64,000 nucleotides of DNA from Streptomyces sp. NBC_00287 (GTDB taxonomy: Bacteria > Actinomycetota > Actinomycetes > Streptomycetales > Streptomycetaceae), in NCBI RefSeq assembly GCF_036173105.1, contig NZ_CP108053.1:6200001-6264000 (forward strand). Reading direction: 5' to 3'. The notes beneath the pieces were generated by a model that ran no database searches, was not told where the DNA came from, and saw nothing but the letters and a program-made list of their open reading frames with translations. Numbering within the stretch: position 1 is the first letter of the stretch; every line of letters begins with the position of its first letter. Below are positions 7,930-14,230 of this stretch, piece by piece. Made by a program: the position numbers and the translations under genes.

Positions 7930-8885
7930 GAGTCCTGCTGATCGGGGCCAACGGCTACCTGGGCCGCTACGTCGCCGACCGTCTGCTCGCCGACCCGGCC
8001 GTCCAGCTCACCGCTCTCGGCCGCGGCGACGACGCCGACGTCCGCTTCGACCTCGCGTCCGGCAGCCCCGGTGCCCTCACCCGCTTCCTCGACGCGGTCC
8101 ACCCGGGCGTCGTCATCAACTGCGCCGGCGCCACCCGCGGCGGCGCCCGCGAACTCACCCGCCACAACACCGTCGCCGTCGCCACCGTCTGCGAGGCCCT
8201 GCGCCGCAGCGGCTGCGGCGCGCGTCTGGTGCAGATCGGCTGCGGTGCCGAATACGGCCCCAGCCAACCCGGCTCCTCCACCGCGGAGGACGCCGTGCCG
8301 CGCCCCGGCGGCCCGTACGGCGTGAGCAAACTCGCCGCCACCGAACTCGTCCTCGGCTCCGGCCTGGACGCCGTGGTGCTGCGCGTCTTCTCACCGGCGG
8401 GCCCCGGCACGCCCGCCGGATCGCCGCTCGGCCGGCTCGCCGAGGCCATGCGCCGCGCGATGCAGTCCGGCGACGGCGAGCTCAAGCTCGGCGGACTCGG
8501 CGCCCAGCGCGACTTCATCGACGTCCGCGATGTCGCCCGCGCCGTGCACGCGGCGTCCCTCTCCGCCGCGCAGGGCGTCATCAACATCGGCTCGGGCCGC
8601 GCCGTCCGCCTCCGCGACGCCGCCGCGATCCTCGCCCGCGTGGCCGGATACGGCGGCGCCCTCCACGAACTCGACGGCCCGCCAGGACCGCTGCGGGCCG
8701 CCATCGGCCACCCCCGCTCCGACCCGGACCACGCGGCCCCCGTCGCGTACCCGTACCCGGACGGCTGCGGCAGCTGGCAGCAGGCCGATGTGCGCACCGC
8801 ACGCGACCGGCTCGGCTGGCGGCCCCGGATCAATCTCGAAGAGTCCCTCGCCGACATCTGGATGGAGGCGGCATGCCGCATCTGA
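7926..8885 (+). CDS. NAD-dependent sugar epimerase/dehydratase (extended SDR)
   Basis: 319 residues. The N-terminal Rossmann motif LLIGANGYLGRY binds NAD(P). The catalytic YxxxK is visible as YGVSKLAATE in the middle, and the substrate half contains QRDFIDVRDVARAVHAAS, typical of NDP-sugar epimerases. It should supply or modify the sugar nucleotide used by the PelF-like transferase in the same operon. The substrate is unknown; a UDP-GlcNAc/GalNAc C4 epimerase would fit the Pel analogy. The ATG at 7926 overlaps the stop of a 15-codon ORF. The 3' end overlaps the next gene by 13 bases. Confidence 0.88.
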   Translation: MRVLLIGANGYLGRYVADRLLADPAVQLTALGRGDDADVRFDLASGSPGALTRFLDAVHPGVVINCAGATRGGARELTRHNTVAVATVCEALRRSGCGARLVQIGCGAEYGPSQPGSSTAEDAVPRPGGPYGVSKLAATELVLGSGLDAVVLRVFSPAGPGTPAGSPLGRLAEAMRRAMQSGDGELKLGGLGAQRDFIDVRDVARAVHAASLSAAQGVINIGSGRAVRLRDAAAILARVAGYGGALHELDGPPGPLRAAIGHPRSDPDHAAPVAYPYPDGCGSWQQADVRTARDRLGWRPRINLEESLADIWMEAACRI

Positions 8886-9622
8886 CCAGCACCAAACCGG
8901 GCACCGCGAGCACCGATCTGCGCACGGGGCTCGGCGTCCCCGGCTTCGCCCACCCCCTCGTCGCGCCCGCCGAGTGGGCCGAGCTCGTCCGCCCCGGCAC
9001 GCCCCTCCACTGGGCCGCCCTCGATGTCGCCGACGGCCCCGGCAGCCGCCCCGACCCGCACTGCCTCGCCACGGCGAGCCGACTGCGGAGCGCCGGCGTC
9101 CGGGTCCTCGGGCGGCTGGACAGCACCTACGGCGCCCGCTCCTTCGGGGAGTTGATCTCCGAGGCCCACCGTTATCTCGACTGGTACCAGGTCGACGGCT
9201 TCCTGCTGGACCGCTGTCCCACAGAGCGGACAGCGCTCCCGGAGATCCGGCGCACGGTCACCACGCTGCGCGCGCTGCGTGACGACGCCCACATCGTCCT
9301 CGGCCACGGCACCCACCCGTACCCCGGCTACGCCGAGCACGCCGACCAACTGGTCACCTTCTCCGGGCCCTGGAGCGACTACCGCTGGTCGCAGGTGGCG
9401 GAGTGGACGGCGGACTATCCCCCCGACCACTTCTGCCACTTCGTCCACGGAGTGCCCCGCGGTCACCTGGGGGAGGCGCTGCGCATCGCCCGCTGGCAGG
9501 GCGCCGCCACGATCTGGTTCACCGACCGCACGGACGGCGGCGGGAGCATCGATCCCTGGGCGACCATGCCCGGCTACTGGGACGAAATCGTCTCGCGGAT
9601 CGGAACAGGTGTCTCGGAATGA
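8873..9622 (+). CDS. Spherulation-specific family 4 protein (spherulin-4/GH135-like)
   Basis: 249 residues resembling the spherulin-4 family (Pfam spherulation-specific family 4). That family includes fungal Sph3, a glycoside hydrolase acting on galactosamine-containing polymers. Features seen are GVPGFAHPLVAPAEWAEL at the start, LGRLDSTYGARS, DWYQVDGFLLD in the middle (an acidic pair at a beta-strand end), and FTDRTDGGGS near the end, as in a TIM-barrel hydrolase. There is no obvious signal peptide, which is odd for a polymer-cutting enzyme. It overlaps the epimerase by 13 bases and closes the operon. Its stop codon lies inside the -35 of the moeZ promoter. Confidence 0.8.
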   Translation: MPHLTSTKPGTASTDLRTGLGVPGFAHPLVAPAEWAELVRPGTPLHWAALDVADGPGSRPDPHCLATASRLRSAGVRVLGRLDSTYGARSFGELISEAHRYLDWYQVDGFLLDRCPTERTALPEIRRTVTTLRALRDDAHIVLGHGTHPYPGYAEHADQLVTFSGPWSDYRWSQVAEWTADYPPDHFCHFVHGVPRGHLGEALRIARWQGAATIWFTDRTDGGGSIDPWATMPGYWDEIVSRIGTGVSE

Positions 9623-9641
9623 AAAAGGCCATGGCACTGTT
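9616..9641 (+). promoter_or_regulatory. SigR-type promoter of moeZ
   Basis: GGAAT (9616-9620), exactly 18 bases, then GTT (9639-9641), the established SigR consensus of Streptomyces. The -35 overlaps the stop codon of the upstream gene, giving moeZ its own thiol-stress-inducible promoter with a leader of roughly 35-40 bases. The moeZ orthologue is listed among SigR targets in S. coelicolor, as I recall. Confidence 0.8.
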
Positions 9642-9685
9642 ACGGAGAGAACAACCGTAGTGATGAACCGACCAACGGAGCCCCC

Positions 9686-10864
9686 GTGTCGCTGCCACCC
9701 CTGGTCGAGCCAGCTCCTGAGCTCACCGTAGACGAGGTCCGCAGGTACTCCCGCCACCTGATCATCCCCGATGTGGGGATGGACGGGCAGAAGCGGCTGA
9801 AGAACGCCAAGGTGCTCTGTGTGGGCGCCGGCGGCCTCGGTTCGCCGGCGCTGATGTACCTGGCCGCCGCGGGCGTCGGCACCCTCGGCATCGTGGAGTT
9901 CGACGAGGTCGACGAGTCGAACCTGCAGCGCCAGATCATCCACAGCCAGGCGGACATCGGCCGCTCGAAGGCCGAGTCCGCGCGCGATTCCGTGCTGGGC
10001 ATCAACCCGTACGTGAACGTGATCCTTCACGAGGAGCGGCTGGAAGCCGACAACGTGATGGACATCTTCAGCCAGTACGACCTGATCGTCGACGGCACGG
10101 ACAACTTCGCGACCCGCTACCTGGTCAACGACGCGGCCGTGCTGCTGAACAAGCCGTACGTCTGGGGCTCGATCTACCGCTTCGACGGCCAGGCCTCCGT
10201 CTTCTGGGCCGAGCACGGCCCCTGCTACCGCTGCCTCTACCCGGAGCCCCCGCCCCCCGGCATGGTCCCCTCCTGCGCCGAGGGCGGCGTCCTGGGCGTG
10301 CTGTGCGCGTCCATCGGCTCCATCCAGGTCAACGAGGCCATCAAGCTCCTCGCGGGCATCGGCGAGCCGCTGGTCGGCCGACTGATGATCTACGACGCCC
10401 TGGAGATGCAGTACCGCCAGGTCAAGGTTCGCAAGGACCCGAACTGCGCCGTCTGCGGCGAGAACCCGACCGTCACCGAGCTCATCGACTACGAGGCCTT
10501 CTGCGGCGTCGTCTCCGAGGAGGCCCAGGAGGCGGCCGCCGGCTCGACGATCACTCCCAAGCAGCTCAAGGAGTGGATCGACGACGGCGAGAACCTCGAG
10601 ATCATTGACGTCCGCGAGATCAACGAGTACGAGATCGTCTCCATCCCGGGCGCCAAGCTGATCCCGAAGAACGAGTTCCTCATGGGCACCGCCCTGGAGG
10701 GCCTCCCGCAGGACAAGAAGATCGTCCTGCACTGCAAGACGGGTGTCCGCAGTGCGGAAGTCCTCGCGGTCCTGAAGTCCGCGGGCTTCTCCGACGCCGT
10801 CCACGTCGGCGGCGGCGTGATCGGCTGGGTCAACCAGATCGAGCCGCACAAGCCGGTCTACTGA
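9686..10864 (+). CDS. moeZ: Adenylyltransferase/sulfurtransferase MoeZ
   Basis: 392 residues. The N-terminal E1/ThiF/MoeB domain has the ATP loop GAGGLGSP (47-54), DGTDNFATRYL, a C-x2-C pair in CYRC and a second in CAVC (zinc site), and EGGVLGVLCASIGS with a Cys. The C-terminal rhodanese domain, about 290-392, has the active-site loop CKTGVRS. It adenylates the C terminus of ubiquitin-like sulfur carriers (MoaD, ThiS, CysO types) and loads sulfur on them for molybdopterin, thiamine, cysteine or thiouridine synthesis. A GTG start follows GGAGCCCCC. It is preceded by a SigR-type promoter and followed by a strong terminator. moaE lies 31 kb downstream. Confidence 0.95.
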   Translation: MSLPPLVEPAPELTVDEVRRYSRHLIIPDVGMDGQKRLKNAKVLCVGAGGLGSPALMYLAAAGVGTLGIVEFDEVDESNLQRQIIHSQADIGRSKAESARDSVLGINPYVNVILHEERLEADNVMDIFSQYDLIVDGTDNFATRYLVNDAAVLLNKPYVWGSIYRFDGQASVFWAEHGPCYRCLYPEPPPPGMVPSCAEGGVLGVLCASIGSIQVNEAIKLLAGIGEPLVGRLMIYDALEMQYRQVKVRKDPNCAVCGENPTVTELIDYEAFCGVVSEEAQEAAAGSTITPKQLKEWIDDGENLEIIDVREINEYEIVSIPGAKLIPKNEFLMGTALEGLPQDKKIVLHCKTGVRSAEVLAVLKSAGFSDAVHVGGGVIGWVNQIEPHKPVY

Positions 10865-10879
10865 CCTCAGGTCTCCCGT

Positions 10880-10924
10880 ACGGCGGGGGCTCCGGACGCC
10901 AAGGGCGCCCGGAGCCCCCGCCGT
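10880..10924. terminator. Bidirectional intrinsic terminator after moeZ
   Basis: A perfect 16-base inverted repeat (10880-10895 with 10909-10924) encloses a 13-base loop. It lies between convergent genes, so it can serve both moeZ and the minus-strand hydrolase. Confidence 0.8.
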
Positions 10925-10926
10925 CG

Positions 10927-12477
10927 TCATGAGCAGACCTTGCCGTCCTTTGGAACCGTGCCGGAGAGCAGGTAGTCGTCCACCGTGGAGTCGACGCAGT
11001 CGCTCCCGCTGCCGTAGGCACCGTGGCCCTCGCCCTTCCAGGTGAGCACCACACCGACGTCCTTCCCCAGCTCGTCCGCCATCTTCCGGGCGCCCTCGTA
11101 CGGCGTCGCCGGGTCGCCGGTGTTGCCGACCACCAGGACGGGCTCCGCACCCGGCGCACTCACCTCGGGGGAGTCGTGCTGTCCCGGCACCGGCCAGTCG
11201 TGGCACCAGCCGGCCGTGTCCCAGCCCAGGAAGGTTCCGAACACCGGCGAGATCTTCTCGAACTCGGGCAGCAGCTTCTTCGTCTCCTCCACGGTGGGCC
11301 GCTGCTTGGCGTCCAAGCACGATATGACCCGTTGCGAGTGGGTCGTCGTGCCGTAGCTCCCCGTCGTGTCGCGCTCGTTGTAGCCGTCGGCGAGCGTCAG
11401 CAGCTCTGAGCCGTCCCCCGCCTCCGCGGCCTCCAGCGCGCTGGTGAGCGTGGGCCAGCTGGACTCGCTGTACAGCGGCAGCACGATGCCGGTGACGGCC
11501 AGCGTCTGCGTCAGCTTCCGCTCCGACGGCGTCGGCAGCGGGTTCGCGTCGATCCGCTCCAGCAGGTCCGCGATCTTCCGCGTACCCTCTTCCGGATCCT
11601 GCCCGGTGGACTTCAGGTAGTTGTTCAGCGCCCGCTGGAAGCCCCGGGCCTGGTTCTTGGCGTGGTCCACGGTGTCGGCGCTCGGGTCGACCACCGCGTC
11701 GAGGACCAGCCGCCCCACGTTCTCGGGGAACAAGTGGGCGTACACACCGCCCAGTTCCGTGCCGTACGAGATGCCGAAGTAGTGCATCTTCTTGTCGCCG
11801 AGGACCTGGCGCATCAGGTCCATGTCGCGGGCGGTGTCGGTGGTCGACACATGGGCCATCAGCTTCCCGGCCGACTTCGCACAGCCCTTGCCGAAGTCGC
11901 CGGCGTCCTTGAAGAACGCCGTCTCCTCGGCCGCGGTGTCCGGAGTGGCGTCCACCGTCTCGGCCGCCTGGATCTCCTTGTCGCCGCGGCAGCGCACACC
12001 CTCACTGGCGGCGACCCCGCGCGGGTCGAAGCTCACCAGGTCGTAGCGCTCGTGCAGCTTGGACGCGGTGGTGCTGTAGTACGGCATCATCGAGACGCCC
12101 GAGCCGCCGGGCCCGCCGAAGTTGAACAGCAGCGAGCCGATGCGGTCGTCCCCGGTCGCCTTGGCGCGGATCAGCGCGATCCCGATCGTCTCGCCCTCCG
12201 GCTCGGCCCAGTCCAGCGGCACCTTGAGCGTCGCGCACTGCCAGTCGCCCCCGGGCGCCGCCGAGTCCTCGGTGGCCTCGCAGCCGTCCCAGTCGAGCTT
12301 CTGGGAGGTCAGGGAAGCGGGCAGCGGCGCCCCGGAGTCGGTGGAACCGGCCGACGGTGTCCCGCTGCCGGTCTCCTCGCCCTTGCTGTCACTGCCTCCG
12401 TCGCTCCCCGAACTGCACCCCGTGACCAGGAGCGCGGTGGCGGCTGTCAGAGCCGCCCACCGTACGAAACGCGCCAT
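10927..12477 (-). CDS. Secreted lipoprotein alpha/beta hydrolase (tripeptidyl aminopeptidase-like)
   Basis: 516 residues. The N terminus has a lipoprotein signal (MARFVRWAALTAATALLVTGC, lipobox LVTGC), then a Ser/Gly/Thr-rich linker. The hydrolase core has the oxyanion loop FNFGGPGGSG, the nucleophile elbow GISYGTELGG, and a TAP-like C-terminal domain with VGNTGDPATPYEGA (acid) and GEGHGAYGS (base). These resemble the SlpD/SlpE and tripeptidyl aminopeptidase exported proteases of Streptomyces, which release N-terminal peptides outside the cell. Two Cys near the C terminus (SDCVDS, KVCS) could form a disulfide. The ATG at 12477 has GAGGGGG 8 bases upstream. It is a tandem paralogue of the next gene. 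Confidence 0.9.
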   Translation of the reverse strand: MARFVRWAALTAATALLVTGCSSGSDGGSDSKGEETGSGTPSAGSTDSGAPLPASLTSQKLDWDGCEATEDSAAPGGDWQCATLKVPLDWAEPEGETIGIALIRAKATGDDRIGSLLFNFGGPGGSGVSMMPYYSTTASKLHERYDLVSFDPRGVAASEGVRCRGDKEIQAAETVDATPDTAAEETAFFKDAGDFGKGCAKSAGKLMAHVSTTDTARDMDLMRQVLGDKKMHYFGISYGTELGGVYAHLFPENVGRLVLDAVVDPSADTVDHAKNQARGFQRALNNYLKSTGQDPEEGTRKIADLLERIDANPLPTPSERKLTQTLAVTGIVLPLYSESSWPTLTSALEAAEAGDGSELLTLADGYNERDTTGSYGTTTHSQRVISCLDAKQRPTVEETKKLLPEFEKISPVFGTFLGWDTAGWCHDWPVPGQHDSPEVSAPGAEPVLVVGNTGDPATPYEGARKMADELGKDVGVVLTWKGEGHGAYGSGSDCVDSTVDDYLLSGTVPKDGKVCS

Positions 12478-12612
12478 GTGCACTACCCCCTCGCAGGCCG
12501 TCCGCACCGTGCAGCGGATGGCGGTCAGGCCATAGTAGGCGGAGCACGCGAGACCTGCTCCGGCCTGTGGATAACCTTCTGACCTGCGCCTTTATCGAGC
12601 CTGGGGGTGGTG

Positions 12613-14157
12613 TCAGGAGCAGACGGTGCCCGCCGCGGGCACCTTCCCGTCCAGCAGGTAGCCGTCCACCGCGTTCTGCACGCACTTGTTCTTGGAGTCG
12701 TAGGCGCCGTGCCCCTGACCCTTGTACGTCAGCTCGACACCCACGCCTTCGCCCAGCGCCTGCACCATCTTCCGTGCCCCCTCGTACGGCGTGGCCGGGT
12801 CGCCGGTGTTGCCCACCACGAGGATCGGCGCCGAGCCGGGCGCGCTCACGTCGGGGTGGTCGGCTGCGCCGGCCACCTCCCAGTCGGTGCAGGAGACCAT
12901 GCCCCAGGCCAGGAAGTCACCGAACAGCTCGGAGGCCGCCCGGAACTCCGGCAGCTTCGACTGCACGTACTCGGCGGTGTAGCGCGGCTTGTCGTCGGCG
13001 CAGTTGATGGACACGTTGGCCGCGGTGATGTTGCTGTACTCGCCGTTCTCGCTGCGGCCGTTCATCGAGTCGGACAGCAGCATCAGGATCCGGCCGTCAC
13101 CGTCGTACGCCTGCTGCAGGCCCTCGGTGAGGTACTCCCAGAAGTCCTGTGAGTACAGCGCCTGCGCGATGCCGTTGGTCGCGGCGGTCTGGGTCAGATC
13201 GCGCGGGAAGATGCCCGGCAGCGGCTTCTTGTCGAGGTCCGTCAGCAGCTCGGCGATGCGGTCCTTCACATCCTGTGCGCTGTCCCCGATCGGACAGTCC
13301 TCGACCTTCGAGGTGCAGTCCTCGGCGAAGTTGTCGAGCGCCAGCTGGAACCCCTCGGCCTGTCCGAGCGAGCCCTGTTCGGGGTTCTGTGTCGGGTCGA
13401 CGACCGCGTCGAAGACGGCACGGCCGACGCGCTCGGGGAACAGGTGCGCGTACACACCGCCGAGTTCGGTGCCGTAGGAGATGCCGAAGTAGTGCAGCTT
13501 GTCGTCGCCGAGGACCTGGCGCATCAGGTCCATGTCGCGGGCCGCGTCCGTGGTGCGCACCTGCGGCAGCATCTTCTTGGAGTTCTTCTCGCAGGCCGCG
13601 TTGAACTCCTTGGTGTTGTCCACCAGCTCGGTGCGCTCGGTGGCGTCGTCCGGCGTCCCGTCCTGCTGGAAGTAGGCGTCGAGTTGCTGGTCGTTCTGGC
13701 ACTCCACCGGGGCGCTGCGGCCGACCCCGCGCGGGTCGAAGCTGACCAGGTCGTATCGGGTGCGCAGTTTCGCGTAGTCCTCGCCGAAGGCGGGCAGCGT
13801 GGTGATGCCCGAGCCGCCGGGCCCGCCGAAGTTGAACAGCAGCGAGCCGATGCGCCGGCTCTCGTCGCCGCTGGTCTCGGCGCGAATCAACGCGAGGCCG
13901 ATCGTGTCCCCCTTGGGCTCGTCCCAGTCCAGGGGCGCCTTCATCGTGGCGCACTGCCACTCGTCGCCGTTGGGCAGCGGCGAGGGGGCGGCACCTCCGC
14001 CCTCCGCCTGGGAGGGGGCCGGGCAGTCCTTCCAGCTCAGCTTCTGGGCCGTCAGATCCTCGTCCTGGGAGTCGTCACCGCACCCCGCCAGCAGCGAGGA
14101 CAGCAGCACGGCGGAGGCGGTCAGGACGGCGGCGCGCAGGCGGGAGGGGTTCGGCAT
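12613..14157 (-). CDS. Secreted lipoprotein alpha/beta hydrolase, tandem paralogue
   Basis: 514 residues with the same plan as its downstream neighbour: lipobox LLAGC after a short signal, the FNFGGPGGSG loop, nucleophile GISYGTELGG, acid loop VGNTGDPATPYEGA, base in GQGHGAYDS, and C-terminal Cys pair (KCVQ, TVCS). It differs by a longer insert with two extra Cys (DCTSKVEDCPIG). I start at ATG 14157, where the signal peptide begins. Longer in-frame upstream sequence is Cys/Arg-rich and not signal-like. The pair probably arose by duplication and acts on extracellular peptides. The substrate preference is not visible. Confidence 0.9.
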   Translation of the reverse strand: MPNPSRLRAAVLTASAVLLSSLLAGCGDDSQDEDLTAQKLSWKDCPAPSQAEGGGAAPSPLPNGDEWQCATMKAPLDWDEPKGDTIGLALIRAETSGDESRRIGSLLFNFGGPGGSGITTLPAFGEDYAKLRTRYDLVSFDPRGVGRSAPVECQNDQQLDAYFQQDGTPDDATERTELVDNTKEFNAACEKNSKKMLPQVRTTDAARDMDLMRQVLGDDKLHYFGISYGTELGGVYAHLFPERVGRAVFDAVVDPTQNPEQGSLGQAEGFQLALDNFAEDCTSKVEDCPIGDSAQDVKDRIAELLTDLDKKPLPGIFPRDLTQTAATNGIAQALYSQDFWEYLTEGLQQAYDGDGRILMLLSDSMNGRSENGEYSNITAANVSINCADDKPRYTAEYVQSKLPEFRAASELFGDFLAWGMVSCTDWEVAGAADHPDVSAPGSAPILVVGNTGDPATPYEGARKMVQALGEGVGVELTYKGQGHGAYDSKNKCVQNAVDGYLLDGKVPAAGTVCS

Positions 14158-14230
14158 GATCCCATCCTGCGGTCGCGCACGACGGGACGCTCGGGGCACG
14201 GTCCGTACGAGGTACGGGGCTGTGCACGCC

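Noticed and set aside
7967..11320. Very long minus-strand open frame (over 1100 codons) opposite the epimerase, spherulin and moeZ genes
   Set aside because: Shadow of high third-position GC in the real plus-strand genes; composition Arg/Gly/Ala-rich with no domain, and no ribosome site at the start.
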